Assembly (NCBI GenBank): GCA_023382595.1
Contig: JAHDWB010000001.1
Span: 1,302,001 to 1,366,000 of the forward strand
DNA: 64,000 nucleotides
DNA from: Anaerolineales bacterium
Lineage (GTDB): Bacteria; Chloroflexota; Anaerolineae; Anaerolineales; Villigracilaceae
Direction: 5' to 3'
Positions 8,401 to 16,461 of the stretch are shown here, piece after piece. The position numbers and the translations under genes were made by a program. Under the pieces are notes generated by a model that searched no databases, was not told where the DNA came from, and saw only the letters and a program-made list of their open reading frames with translations. How positions within the stretch are numbered: the stretch's first letter is position 1; each line of letters opens with the position of its first letter.

Positions 8401-10156
8401 CCGCTGTGACCGCCAGCAGGATCGCCGCGAGGAATGCGATCCGCAGATACAAAGCCCGCTTCCGTAGTTGACTCGCCGCCTGCTCCTGTTCTTCGGCGCG
8501 CTTGCCTTCCACCTCAGCCAGTTTTTGCGCCGCTTCCAACTCGCGCTGGCGGCGGGTTTCTTTTTCAATGGCTTCGCGTTCAGCATGGGTGCGTGATTCT
8601 GCAAGGAACTCGCGCTCCAAGTCGTTCATCTCTTCTTGATGGGATGATGCCCATTCGACGGCTTGCGCCAAACGAGCACCGCGATAGAGGATGTCACTTT
8701 CGCGGTTGGATACCTGCCACTCTTGCGCGGAGTCTGTGAGGTGGCGATGCAAGCGCAGACCTTCGCGGTTTTCCTCCAGCCATGTCCGCAGGGTGTGCCA
8801 CTCGCGGATGAGTGCTTCGTGCGCCACTTCGGCGGAGTCTTCGCTGGTGATGATGAGCCGCGCATCGGCGAGCGTTTTCAGTACATGCTGTGTGGTTGCC
8901 GCTTCTTCGGGTTTCAGAATCAATTCGTTGAACGAGGCGCGGCGGCGCGTGTCGCTGGCGGAAGTCTCTTCACTGAGTTCGGTCAGGCGTAGGAAAATCC
9001 GCCGCGCAATGGCGCGTTCTTCAGGGGTGAACTGGTCAACAAAAACGGACTCGGCGGTTTCGGAAATTGCGCCGCGCACGCCGCCCGAGGAGGCATATCC
9101 GCTCAGGGTCATCATTCTGGCTCGTCGGCGCTGCCAGGTTTCCATCAACGCATGAGAAAGCAGGGGCAGTGCGCCGGGTTCGCGCCCTACGTCGTGCAGC
9201 AGTAGGTCCACCAAGCCGGGCTCGAATTCCCAACGTCCGCGGCGGGCGGGTTCTTCGATGGCGCGGCGCATCTCGTCCTCATTCATCGCGCCGATGTATT
9301 CCTGCTGGGTGGCAAGCGCTTCTCTGAGTTGAACGTAATTCGCGCAATGAGCGTAAAAATCTGCCCGCAGGGTGATGACGACGGCGACTTTTCCATTCGG
9401 GTCAGATGCGGCGGTGAGCAGGTTGTTGATGAAGGCAGTGCGTTCTTCTTCGGAACGGCAGAGGGTGAAGGTCTCTTCGAATTGGTCAATGACCAAAAGC
9501 AGCGGATTCTCTTGATTCGCAAAACGGCTCAAGTCTTGTGTGGAGTTGAGCATTTCCTCTGTGAGTGAGTCTTGTCTCAGGCTTTCTGCCAAACTCGCCA
9601 GCGGATTTGCGGTGGGGGTCAGGATGCGAATGTCCCATTCGGATGAGTTTTGATTCCAACGTAATGAAGGCACAAGCCCCGCGCGGACGAGGGAGGACTT
9701 TCCACTGCCGGAGGCTCCGACCATAGCGAGGAATCGGCTTGGGGTGTTTGACCAGTTTTGAGTCAAAGAAAGAAGGCGTTCAGTCAGTTTGGAGGTCAAT
9801 GCTTCGCGCCCTACGAATAAATCCGCGTCGGCTTCGTCGAAATAGTTCAATCCCTTGTACGGGCACAAGCCCAAGCCGGGCGCATCTTCGCGGCGGACGT
9901 TGGCGGCGAGGTCGAGCAGACGTGAAATTGTTTTCGGTTCGTCTTCGAGGGCGAGGGCGCGGACGAATTGCGTTTTGATGGTGGGGATATCGGGCAAGCG
10001 CAGATTTTGCTCGAGGCGGCTGATCTGGGCGTCGCTGTAGCCGACGGCGGCGGCAAGTTCCATTTGGGTGATACCGACGCGGCGGCGCAGGAAGCGCAGC
10101 AAATCGCCAAAGGTGGTGAACTTTTCGAGCGTGGCGGTGGGGATGGAGACGGTCAT
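5420..10156 (-). CDS. HTH-STAND ATPase-transmembrane-WD40-Bmp fusion sensor
   Basis: The 1578-residue protein begins with a Cro/C1-type HTH (about 12-60, with QMELAAAVGYSDAQISRLEQ). Next comes an nSTAND1-type ATPase opened by GLCPYKGLNYF (Walker A GASGSGKSS near 145, Walker B LLLVIDQFEE). A charged coiled region precedes a membrane helix (about 565-587). Beyond it are 14 WD40 units (about 647-1230), enough for two seven-bladed propellers, and then a Bmp/PnrA-type substrate-binding domain (about 1270-1578). With one helix, the propellers and Bmp domain should face outside. I chose ATG 10156 because the HTH follows directly; 20 more codons are open upstream. It is probably a ligand-sensing regulator. 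The DNA target and ligand are unknown. Confidence 0.88.
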   Translation of the reverse strand: MTVSIPTATLEKFTTFGDLLRFLRRRVGITQMELAAAVGYSDAQISRLEQNLRLPDIPTIKTQFVRALALEDEPKTISRLLDLAANVRREDAPGLGLCPYKGLNYFDEADADLFVGREALTSKLTERLLSLTQNWSNTPSRFLAMVGASGSGKSSLVRAGLVPSLRWNQNSSEWDIRILTPTANPLASLAESLRQDSLTEEMLNSTQDLSRFANQENPLLLVIDQFEETFTLCRSEEERTAFINNLLTAASDPNGKVAVVITLRADFYAHCANYVQLREALATQQEYIGAMNEDEMRRAIEEPARRGRWEFEPGLVDLLLHDVGREPGALPLLSHALMETWQRRRARMMTLSGYASSGGVRGAISETAESVFVDQFTPEERAIARRIFLRLTELSEETSASDTRRRASFNELILKPEEAATTQHVLKTLADARLIITSEDSAEVAHEALIREWHTLRTWLEENREGLRLHRHLTDSAQEWQVSNRESDILYRGARLAQAVEWASSHQEEMNDLEREFLAESRTHAEREAIEKETRRQRELEAAQKLAEVEGKRAEEQEQAASQLRKRALYLRIAFLAAILLAVTAVFFGIQSQNASRVAASRELAAAALNNLESDPERSILLAMEALNSAETIEAEDALHQAVLASRIRLVIPAHAPGTPISVDFSPDGTRIVTASNDETANVWDVETGQRLLSLPGHFAQFSPNGKAIVTVVADGTVTLWDSASGDEIQLRDWVEAITSVVFSPDGLRLATITNSSLPHIWDAKTGRQLASFPGHTDYVSFAYFSPDGQRLLTISDDRTARMWDIASGKEVFVLNHPDWVWNAAFSADGKRIATLSQDRAYLWDAATGELLRTFNGHLSTLHAVAFSPDGAMLATGGYDRKVILWDVNTGAEIFSLAGHTGTIFSAAFSPDGMRLVTTADDGTLRVWDVKPQHEALNIPNLNGTWGIQFNPQGSQLAIITGGALKIWDAVTGRELRTLSDSGITSIAYSPAGNWIAAARDDFSVTLFKPASNSDGATWSAHTGRINAIAFSSDGKRLVTGSNDYKVILWDVTDGMPKLLFTFNLPAGVQSLAFNSDGTRLAIGLQNGTVRVRDFSTGSDTLNLNAHEDTVTSVAFSADDRLLITASLDGTARIWDAKTGEERQTLTHTNTVTMANFNLDGTRVATASRDGTTKLWDVDTGQELLTFYGDGSGVNSLSFSPDGKRLAVSTDREAQVYLMDMDDLRKLAQTRVTRSLTDEECLKYLHGITSACGGAPSVPTATPMPVAANGRICQIATSSGLTDNYFNALIYKGIQEAAETYNWEESVLQTSSVSDFARHIKTFVTADCHLIVAPGIFLEQLQATASANPNQRFMTMDFIPEPLLENVWVQTYATDQAAFLAGYLSASATKTGKVGVFGGIDIPQVTSFMDGFALGVDYYNAKHKANVEVIGWDLEKHEGMFTGGFCCSTEGRQAAHQLLEAGADVILPVAGQSVGVGAGAEILEHGNAWLIGVDMDWAVTNPEFKDIILTSIEKRFDVSILRVSNVIESGTFSGGIHIGTLATGEVGLSLIKNPTPAIQAELETIIADIIAGRIKTVP

Positions 10157-10290
10157 ATCTCTAAAATAGCACATTCCCGCGCTTTTGGAGAATTTTGGCA
10201 GAAAATGGCAGGACAAATTTTCAGGCGGATGCTACATTGTCAGCACACAGCGCGGCGCGCGCTGACATCCACTCTTGAGGAGAGAAAAAA

Positions 10291-10677
10291 ATGAGATCGA
10301 AACTTTTTGTATTGGTTGGTTTGGTCGTGCTTTCGCTGGTGTTGGCGGCATGTGGAGGCGGTTCGGCTTCCAACAAGTTTACGCCGGGAAAATACCTGAA
10401 AGCCAATAGCATGAACGCCGGGCTGGAATTCAAAGAGGACGGCACGTTCGCGGTCTTCTCCGGCGACACGATCCTCGTTACCGGCACCTACAAGGTGGAA
10501 GGCAATGTCTTCACAGAAACGTCCAACACGGGCGGCTGTGACACGAACGTGGCTTTTAATTACACCTTCGACGGTTCAAAACTGACATTCACCTATGCCG
10601 GCACCCCCCAAGACGATGCGGATTGCTCCGGGCGCTATGCGGATTTCAACAACGTGACCTACACGCTTATGAAGTAA
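10291..10677 (+). CDS. Small secreted lipoprotein, unknown function
   Basis: The 128-residue protein has a signal peptide ending in a lipobox (LVLAAC, Cys21), so it is probably lipid-anchored on the outer face of the membrane. The mature part (KFTPGKYLKANSMNAGLEFK onward) reads as a small beta-rich domain, with FKEDGTFAVFSGDTILVTGTY resembling lipocalin-like or META-like folds used to score size or ligand binding in many bacterial lipoproteins. A strong ribosome site (GAGGAGAG) lies seven bases before the ATG. It starts 134 bases from the divergent STAND-Bmp gene and is followed by a large palindrome. I do not recognise a specific family. Confidence 0.8.
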   Translation: MRSKLFVLVGLVVLSLVLAACGGGSASNKFTPGKYLKANSMNAGLEFKEDGTFAVFSGDTILVTGTYKVEGNVFTETSNTGGCDTNVAFNYTFDGSKLTFTYAGTPQDDADCSGRYADFNNVTYTLMK

Positions 10678-10705
10678 TTAAATATTTTGCCAATAGATTA
10701 ATAGC

Positions 10706-10739
10706 GGACGGGTTCTGAATAATTATTCAGAACCCGTCC
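10706..10739. terminator. Perfect 34-bp palindrome, probable bidirectional terminator
   Basis: Two 17-base arms (GGACGGGTTCTGAATAA and its complement) form a perfect palindrome, giving a 15-bp stem with an AATT loop. It sits between the lipoprotein gene on + and the phosphodiesterase gene ending on -. There is no long T-run on either side. Confidence 0.6.
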
Positions 10740-10776
10740 AACTCTCTCCTACCGATAAAGTCACCAGTAAATCTAC

Positions 10777-10796
10777 AACTGCCCGTGAGGGCAGTT
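10777..10796. terminator. Short stem-loop between convergent genes
   Basis: AACTGCCC-GTGA-GGGCAGTT forms an 8-bp stem followed on + by TTGTATTCTG. It may assist termination of one of the converging genes. The rest of 10740-10863 holds nothing I recognise. Confidence 0.4.
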
Positions 10797-10863
10797 TGTA
10801 TTCTGTTATTTAATTACCCCGATGGTATCTTAAGGATGCGGGACCCTCAATTGAACAAAAGTA

Positions 10864-11889
10864 CTATTTGGTCACCACCGGACAGCCGCCATCCCGTGTC
10901 AGGTCCACGGGCATGCCAAAGGCTTCATAGACCGGGATGCCGTCCCAATCGGGCGGGATTGGCAGACCGAGCGCGAAGGCAGCAGTGGCGGCGGTATCCA
11001 TGGTGTGGACTTGTGTTTGCAACTCGCCGGGAACGATGCCCGGTCCGCTGATGACCCAGGGGATGGTCATGTCTTCGGGCAGGTCAGTGCCGTGCGTGGA
11101 GTCATGTCCGCCGTGATCGGATGTGACGATGATAAGCGTAGTCTCGTACAAGCCTTTGTCTTTCAAAGTCTGGATCATCGAGCCAAGTCCGCGATCTTCG
11201 CGCCCATACACGCCCAACTGTGCGCGGGACATCCATCCGCTGGCATGACCTTCGATATCGCCTTCGCCAAAATGGACGAACATCAAGCCAAAGCCTTCGT
11301 TGATCTGGTTCAGGGCGAGCCGCAGAACCGTGCTGAAATCTTCGATACGGTCGGTTTTGTCAATGAAAGCGAAGTAATCCGCGCTGGTCGGCTCGGTGAC
11401 TTGGCGCAATTTTTCCTTGGCAACCACCATCACCGTCCGCAGGTCAACAGCTCTGGCGAGGTCGAAGATGTCGGTGCCGAGGGCGTATCCGTTTTGCGGG
11501 ACGTACAAATTCCAACGGACGATGTGCTTTGCGGGACAGGTTCCCACCAGCATGGAGGCGTGCGCGGGCAACGTCAGGCTGGGGGAAATCGTCTGTGCGC
11601 TCAACGTGTATGCGCCATTTTCCATCAGTGACAGGACGGTCTCCATATTTGCGGCTTCGATGGCATCGGGACGCAAGCCGTCGAAACTGACGATCAACAC
11701 GCGCTCGACCTTTGGCAACGGTTCGGGCGTGGAGGTTGGCAGCGGTGCTTCGGTCGCGGGGACGGGTAGAGGCTCGGAAGTTAGAGTCGGCGTGGGGAGA
11801 ACAGGAGCATCTACCACCGTAGGGGTGGAAGCGGGAAGACCGCATCCCGTCAAAAAGAATGCGGCGAGAATCAATATCCAAAAACGCAT
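10864..11889 (-). CDS. Secreted lipoprotein phosphodiesterase / nucleotide pyrophosphatase family
   Basis: The 341-residue protein starts with a lipobox signal peptide (AFFLTGC) and a Thr/Pro-rich spacer. It then carries the alkaline-phosphatase-superfamily pattern of type I phosphodiesterases: VLIVSFDGLRPDAI (first metal Asp), SPSLTLPAHASMLVGTCP (nucleophile Thr region) and IIVTSDHGGHDSTHGT (second metal site). It probably hydrolyses phosphodiester or pyrophosphate bonds of nucleotides or lipids outside the cell. Its ATG at 11889 directly abuts the stop codon of the urocanase gene, so the two are likely co-transcribed and coupled. The substrate cannot be read from sequence. Confidence 0.88.
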   Translation of the reverse strand: MRFWILILAAFFLTGCGLPASTPTVVDAPVLPTPTLTSEPLPVPATEAPLPTSTPEPLPKVERVLIVSFDGLRPDAIEAANMETVLSLMENGAYTLSAQTISPSLTLPAHASMLVGTCPAKHIVRWNLYVPQNGYALGTDIFDLARAVDLRTVMVVAKEKLRQVTEPTSADYFAFIDKTDRIEDFSTVLRLALNQINEGFGLMFVHFGEGDIEGHASGWMSRAQLGVYGREDRGLGSMIQTLKDKGLYETTLIIVTSDHGGHDSTHGTDLPEDMTIPWVISGPGIVPGELQTQVHTMDTAATAAFALGLPIPPDWDGIPVYEAFGMPVDLTRDGGCPVVTK

Positions 11890-13545
11890 TTATTTTCCCA
11901 GCATCGGCATTTTGATGCCGTGACGTTTCGCCGCTTCGATGGCTTCCTCATAACCCGCATCTGCGTGTCTGACGACGCCCATGCCGGGGTCGGTGGTCAG
12001 GACTCTTTCCAAGCGTTGAGCCGCTTCAGGCGTCCCGTCCGCGACGATGACCTGACCGGCATGCTGCGAATATCCCATACCAACGCCGCCGCCATGATGG
12101 AACGAAACCCATGTCGCACCGCCGACAGCATTGATCAGCGCATTGAGAATCGCCCAATCGGAGATGGCGTCCGAGCCGTCGCGCATCGCTTCGGTTTCGC
12201 GGTTGGGCGAAGCGACCGAGCCGCTATCCAAATGGTCGCGCCCGATCACAATCGGCGCTTTGACCTTTCCGCTTGCCACCAGTTCGTTGAACATCAAACC
12301 TGCTTTGGCGCGTTCTCCGTACCCGAGCCAGCAAATGCGCGAGGGCAATCCCTGAAACGGAACTTTCTCACGCGCCATCTTCAACCAGCGATGCAAATGT
12401 TCATCTTCAGGGAATAACTCCATGATGGCGCGGTCAGTGGTGAAAATATCTTCGGGGTCGCCCGAAAGCGCCACCCATCGAAATGGTCCCTTGCCTTCGC
12501 AAAACAGCGGACGGATATAGGCAGGCACGAAGCCGGGGAACTCGAACGCATCCGTCACGCCGTTGTTGTACGCCTGCTGGCGGATATTGTTGCCGTAGTC
12601 GAACACTTCCGCGCCCGCGCGTTGGAAGGCGAGCATGGCGCGCACATGTTTGGACATCGAATCCATCGCCATCTTTTTATATTTTTCGGGATCGGATTCG
12701 CGCAACTGATTTGCGGCAGTGATGGATAACCCGGACGGAACATAAAACAACGCCTCATGCGCCGACGTTTGATCTGTTACCACATCCGGAACGATTCCAC
12801 GCTGGGAGAGTTCATCGTACACATCGGCGGCGTTGCCGATCAGCCCGATGGACCTCGGCGTTTGTTTCTTGACATTTTCCTCGACGAGCGTCATCGCTTC
12901 TTCGAGATTGTCCACCACCATATCCACATAGCCGATGGCGCGGCGGCGTTCGGCGCGTTCAGGATCCACTTCCACGATCAACCCCACGCCTTCATTCATC
13001 GTAATGGACAGCGGCTGAGCGCCGCCCATGCCGCCAAGTCCTGCCGTGAGGACGAACTTCCCTTTGAGCGAACCCCAGCCTTTGAGTTTGGCTAACGCGC
13101 CGAAGGTTTCGTACGTGCCTTGCAGAATCCCCTGCGTGCCGATGTAGATCCACGAACCGGCGGTCATCTGCCCGTACATGATGAGACCTTTTTTCGCCAG
13201 TTCATCGAAATGCTCCCACGTCGCCCAGTGCGGCACAAGGTTGGAGTTGGCGATCAACACTTTGGGCGCATCTTTGTGGGATTTGAACACTACAACCGGC
13301 TTACCCGATTGCACTAACAAGGTTTCATCCTCTTCGAGATTTTTCAGCGATTCAAGAATCGCGTCGAAAGATTCCCAATTACGGGCGGCTTTTCCGCGCC
13401 CGCCGTAGACGACGAGGTCTTCAGGTTTCTCCGCCACTTCGGGGTCGAGATTGTTCTGGATCATGCGATAGGCGGCTTCGCTCAGCCAGTTCTTGCAAGT
13501 CAGGTCAGTTCCGCGAGGTGCGCGGACAGTGCGGGGGGGGGACAT
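11890..13545 (-). CDS. hutU: Urocanate hydratase
   Basis: The 551-residue protein matches the urocanase length and shows the family hallmarks [28 protein letters not shown] (the NAD+-binding glycine loop), [19 protein letters not shown] and the C-terminal [17 protein letters not shown]. It hydrates urocanate to imidazolone propionate in histidine breakdown, using bound NAD+ as electrophile. TAGGAGAATACATTC precedes the ATG. The other histidine-utilisation genes (hutH, hutI) are not in this window; the neighbours are a zinc-ribbon protein upstream and a phosphodiesterase lipoprotein downstream, so the pathway is dispersed or the rest lies elsewhere. Confidence 0.97.
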   Translation of the reverse strand: MSPPRTVRAPRGTDLTCKNWLSEAAYRMIQNNLDPEVAEKPEDLVVYGGRGKAARNWESFDAILESLKNLEEDETLLVQSGKPVVVFKSHKDAPKVLIANSNLVPHWATWEHFDELAKKGLIMYGQMTAGSWIYIGTQGILQGTYETFGALAKLKGWGSLKGKFVLTAGLGGMGGAQPLSITMNEGVGLIVEVDPERAERRRAIGYVDMVVDNLEEAMTLVEENVKKQTPRSIGLIGNAADVYDELSQRGIVPDVVTDQTSAHEALFYVPSGLSITAANQLRESDPEKYKKMAMDSMSKHVRAMLAFQRAGAEVFDYGNNIRQQAYNNGVTDAFEFPGFVPAYIRPLFCEGKGPFRWVALSGDPEDIFTTDRAIMELFPEDEHLHRWLKMAREKVPFQGLPSRICWLGYGERAKAGLMFNELVASGKVKAPIVIGRDHLDSGSVASPNRETEAMRDGSDAISDWAILNALINAVGGATWVSFHHGGGVGMGYSQHAGQVIVADGTPEAAQRLERVLTTDPGMGVVRHADAGYEEAIEAAKRHGIKMPMLGK

Positions 13546-13557
13546 GAATGTATTCTC

Positions 13558-14001
13558 CTATTGCAACATTTGAAGTAATGTTTGAACAAAGTTTCCAAGA
13601 ATACTGCCAAAGACTAACGAACCGATACAAGAAAAAATCATCACAAAGAATAGCCCAACTAGGAATACTTTGAATTCAAAACCAACCAGCGACCAAAATG
13701 GCATATCAAAATCACCTACTCGAACTCTCAAACCCTGTTTCTCTTTGTTCTCCAACTTTTCCATCCGACGATATATTGAGATCAACATTCTCAATTGAGC
13801 TTTGAGTACTTCGGTGGGGTTATTTAAATCAAGGTCGTCAAACTTTTCTAAACTTTTTGCTTCTCTTTGATCCTCAACAAACTGGCGCATTTCACGTATA
13901 TATGTTGAATCATTGTCGCCACTGATAATTAATGTGTAACCACAGTTACTGCAAAATCTGTTCTTCGATTCGTTTTCTGTTTGGCAATTTGGACATTTCA
14001 T
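13558..14001 (-). CDS. Zinc-ribbon membrane protein, unknown function
   Basis: The 147-residue protein begins with a double-CxxC zinc ribbon (CPNCQTE and CSNCG, residues 3-21), continues with a charged helical middle (RMLISIYRRMEKLENKEKQG) and ends with a hydrophobic segment (VFLVGLFFVMIFSCIGSLVFGSI) likely to cross the membrane. The DNA is visibly more AT-rich than its neighbours, which may mean recent acquisition. The start ATG at 14001 lies two bases after the lipoprotein stop, so the genes probably share a transcript, and the stop lies 12 bases before hutU. Such zinc-ribbon membrane proteins are common but uncharacterised. Confidence 0.8.
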   Translation of the reverse strand: MKCPNCQTENESKNRFCSNCGYTLIISGDNDSTYIREMRQFVEDQREAKSLEKFDDLDLNNPTEVLKAQLRMLISIYRRMEKLENKEKQGLRVRVGDFDMPFWSLVGFEFKVFLVGLFFVMIFSCIGSLVFGSILGNFVQTLLQMLQ

Positions 14002-14003
14002 TA

Positions 14004-14858
14004 TTACTCCAATCCAATGGTCAACGATTCGATCATCGTATCAAATAAGGGCTCGGCGGTCTCCTGCCAGGTTTCGGTGGTGGACAGGGTGATTATCAAT
14101 GTGCCGGTTGGCAGATCAATGAAAACCCGTTTTCGGACGACAACGATCTCCACATCATCCAATGTGGTGGCGGGGAGACGGGTTGTAATGACGCCTACCG
14201 TCACACCGTTTTCAAGCGCGACGATCTCAACAGGCAATACCTCCACGCCGGGCTCGGATTCGGGATATGTTGCGGCAATCGCATTCAAGTCGGTTTCATC
14301 GACGAGGGAGATTTCCAGTGCGTCATCCCACAGGACGTTGACATTGGTGACAAATCCGCCGTCAATGTGCTCCTCGTTGATATCAAGCACGAACAGACGG
14401 AAGCGGTCCGGGTCCATAGTTTGCATGTCACCGAGGATGTTTTGAACGGCAGTGTTGGACGCTTCCGGTAAAAGCCAGGCATCCAGATATTCCTGCTGGT
14501 TGATGCGCAGGGCAAGCCATGCATACGGGACCTGGATGCGATAACCGGAACGCTCATCAATGAAGATGACATTGCCATTCTCCTCCGTACGCAATGCACT
14601 GCCGGAGGTATCCACTACTTCGGGCGTGGACGTTGCCGTGGGTTCCGCTGTGGGTGTGGGAGGAGCGGTCGGTGTGGGGATGGCTTGGGCTTGCTGCGTC
14701 AATTCGAGGGCAGCGGAAACAGTCTCAGCCACCATCGTGCCAAGTCGTGTATCAGGCGTCGGCGGGGGGATTGAAGCGGGGGAAATCGCCGGCACGGCAC
14801 ACGCCAGGGTGATCGTCAGGACAAGCAATGCAGCAAATAATCCATGTCTTGATCTCAT
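14004..14858 (-). CDS. Secreted lipoprotein, unknown function
   Basis: The 284-residue protein has a signal peptide with a lipobox-like LTITLAC, then a spacer rich in Pro and Thr (APPTPTAEPTATSTP) and a folded domain with RSGYRIQVPYAWLAL, which resembles the PsbP/DUF1795-like beta-sandwich seen in many Anaerolineae lipoproteins. I start it at ATG 14858 because GAAGG stands nine bases upstream; the 14 extra in-frame codons would be read from the terminator of the upstream Rrf2 gene. It leads the zinc-ribbon and hutU genes. Function unknown. Confidence 0.78.
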   Translation of the reverse strand: MRSRHGLFAALLVLTITLACAVPAISPASIPPPTPDTRLGTMVAETVSAALELTQQAQAIPTPTAPPTPTAEPTATSTPEVVDTSGSALRTEENGNVIFIDERSGYRIQVPYAWLALRINQQEYLDAWLLPEASNTAVQNILGDMQTMDPDRFRLFVLDINEEHIDGGFVTNVNVLWDDALEISLVDETDLNAIAATYPESEPGVEVLPVEIVALENGVTVGVITTRLPATTLDDVEIVVVRKRVFIDLPTGTLIITLSTTETWQETAEPLFDTMIESLTIGLE

Positions 14859-14881
14859 GGTTTCCATCCTTCTCTTTGAAA

Positions 14882-14917
14882 TGAAAAAGCCTCCCGGCAA
14901 TTATACGCCGGGAGGCT
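14882..14917 (-). terminator. Rho-independent terminator of the Rrf2 gene
   Basis: On the minus strand AGCCTCCCGGC-(8 nt)-GCCGGGAGGCT is followed by TTTTT. This is an 11-bp GC-rich stem with a T-run, 18 bases after the Rrf2 stop codon. Confidence 0.88.
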
Positions 14918-14934
14918 GGGTTGGGCTTGATGGA

Positions 14935-15348
14935 TTATACGGGGGCTTGTCCCACTGCGACCATGTCTGCGAAGTTGGTGCCTTTCAAGCGGGTGATAAG
15001 TTCATCCTGCGCCTCACACCAAACGGGACGGAGGGGACAGTTATCCTCGAACGAACATGCTCCGTTATCGCTGACGCACTCATTAAGCTGGATGGGACCA
15101 TCGATGGCTTCGATGACTTCGAGCAGAGTGATCTCTTTGGGATTGCGCGCCAGCGTGACGCCGCCGCGCGCGCCGCGTGAGGTGTGCAAAAGCCCGGCAA
15201 TGGATAGTTGCGAAACGATCTTGGCAAGGAACGACGGCGGAATGCGTTGTTCTTCCGCGATCGCGCTCGTGGCAGTGCGCTGTTCGCCGTTGCGGGCAAG
15301 ATGGAGCACGGCACGGACGGCATAATCAGCTTGACGGGTTATTTGCAT
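14935..15348 (-). CDS. Rrf2-family transcriptional regulator with cysteine cluster
   Basis: The 137-residue protein has the Rrf2 winged helix (MQITRQADYAVRAVLHLARN, then IPPSFLAKIVSQLSIAGLL and SRGARGGVTLA). It also carries three spaced cysteines (ECVSDNGAC and NCPL) that in IscR, NsrR and RsrR hold an iron-sulfur cluster. It may therefore sense iron-sulfur status, NO or redox state. A palindrome GGTAA-AAA-TTACC lies 20 bases upstream of the start, suggesting autoregulation. It is transcribed alone, with its own terminator. The cluster type and target genes are unknown. Confidence 0.92.
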   Translation of the reverse strand: MQITRQADYAVRAVLHLARNGEQRTATSAIAEEQRIPPSFLAKIVSQLSIAGLLHTSRGARGGVTLARNPKEITLLEVIEAIDGPIQLNECVSDNGACSFEDNCPLRPVWCEAQDELITRLKGTNFADMVAVGQAPV

Positions 15349-15367
15349 ACATACCTCGCTTAATTTA

Positions 15368-15380
15368 GGTAAAAATTACC
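15368..15380 (-). promoter_or_regulatory. Putative Rrf2 operator
   Basis: GGTAA-AAA-TTACC is a perfect 5-bp-arm palindrome 20 bases upstream of the Rrf2 start, placed where autoregulation would act. Binding is inferred. Confidence 0.45.
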
Positions 15381-15472
15381 GACAAACACGATTTTATTGC
15401 GCAATCCGGTTTAGGGCAAGTGATAGAGGTCACGGATGAATTATGACCTTTTACTCTGAATTAGATGATAAG

Positions 15473-15506
15473 AAAAAACACGGATTTCGCATCGAAATCC
15501 GTGTTT
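15473..15506 (-). terminator. Rho-independent terminator of the beta-helix lipoprotein gene
   Basis: On the minus strand AAACACGGATTTCG-(3 nt)-CGAAATCCGTGTTT is followed by further T residues. This is a 14-bp perfect stem, 18 bases after the stop codon at 15525. Confidence 0.85.
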
Positions 15507-15524
15507 GGTGGAAAATGGAGCATG

Positions 15525-16373
15525 TTATCGGGTGAGGGTCAGATTGCCCGCTCCCATTTCGATGACAAAGGTCAAGGTGGGACCTTCACCACTCTGTTTG
15601 TAGACGCTTCCGCTCTGACTCCAGCCGGAGCCTGCGCTGACGTTCGACAAGCCTCCCTCCACCGTGACGACTGCGTTCACACCTTCGGGGACGATGATGA
15701 TCAGGTTGCTGAGCCCGGTTTGAATTTTGACCGAGGCATCGCGCTGCAAGTCGCCGGAGAAATCGAGGGTGTAGTCGCCTGCGCCGGAGGAGAAGTCGAA
15801 GAGACTGAAATTGGCGTTGGCGAGTCCGTTCATTTTGACATTGGATGCGCCGGTCGTGTAGCTGAATACGGACATGTTCGCCTCGTTCAGCTCGGAGAAA
15901 GAGAGCGTGACATCCGCCGCGCCATCCTTGACCGTGAGACTGGTGAGGGCGAGACCGCCGAACTCGAACTCACCCTGATAGGCGCCTGCTTCGATGGTCA
16001 GGTCCATGGGCTGGCTGCCGAGTTTGAGATCCCATTCATTTTTGAGATCATCGCCGGATGGCAGGAAATTGATGCGCGTGTCGCCCATGCTGATGTGGAC
16101 GTCGCCGCCATCGGTCTTGATCTCGGGTTTGAACTGCTCATAGTTGTAGACGACCGTGCCGTCGACAAGTCCGCTTGCGCCGGGGGCAAGATCCAATTCG
16201 CCCGCACCAAAGGACAATTTCAGACTGGTTTCACCTTCATCGGGGTATGGAACTGCGATGGTTTCGGTCACTTCAGGACCGGGTTCCACCCGTTGGGGCA
16301 GGTCGACGTTGAATCCGCAGGCGAGCGTGGTCAGCGCGAGAATCGCGACAAAGAACATAAGTTTTCGGTACAT
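15525..16373 (-). CDS. Lipoprotein with toast-rack (DUF2154/LiaF-like) beta-repeat domain
   Basis: The 282-residue protein has a lipobox (LALTTLAC), then repeating short beta segments of the kind LSFGAGELDLAPGASGLVDG, LGSQPMDLTIEAGAYQGEF and FSGDLQRDASVKIQTGLSNL. These match the toast-rack/DUF2154 N-terminal domain and the LiaF-like C-terminal region (VPEGVNAVVTVEGGLSNV). Such proteins are extracytoplasmic. In Firmicutes LiaF relatives tune envelope-stress signalling, but no LiaRS pair is present here, so that role is not implied. GAGGAGG stands before the ATG. It is transcribed alone with a clear terminator. Confidence 0.82.
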   Translation of the reverse strand: MYRKLMFFVAILALTTLACGFNVDLPQRVEPGPEVTETIAVPYPDEGETSLKLSFGAGELDLAPGASGLVDGTVVYNYEQFKPEIKTDGGDVHISMGDTRINFLPSGDDLKNEWDLKLGSQPMDLTIEAGAYQGEFEFGGLALTSLTVKDGAADVTLSFSELNEANMSVFSYTTGASNVKMNGLANANFSLFDFSSGAGDYTLDFSGDLQRDASVKIQTGLSNLIIIVPEGVNAVVTVEGGLSNVSAGSGWSQSGSVYKQSGEGPTLTFVIEMGAGNLTLTR

Positions 16374-16461
16374 AAGAAAAACCTCCTCAGGTTATTGCTG
16401 AGAAGGTATACGTTGGAAGGTGGAAAGTGGTTGCAAAAAGGGATGTATCAGGTGCGAGGCA

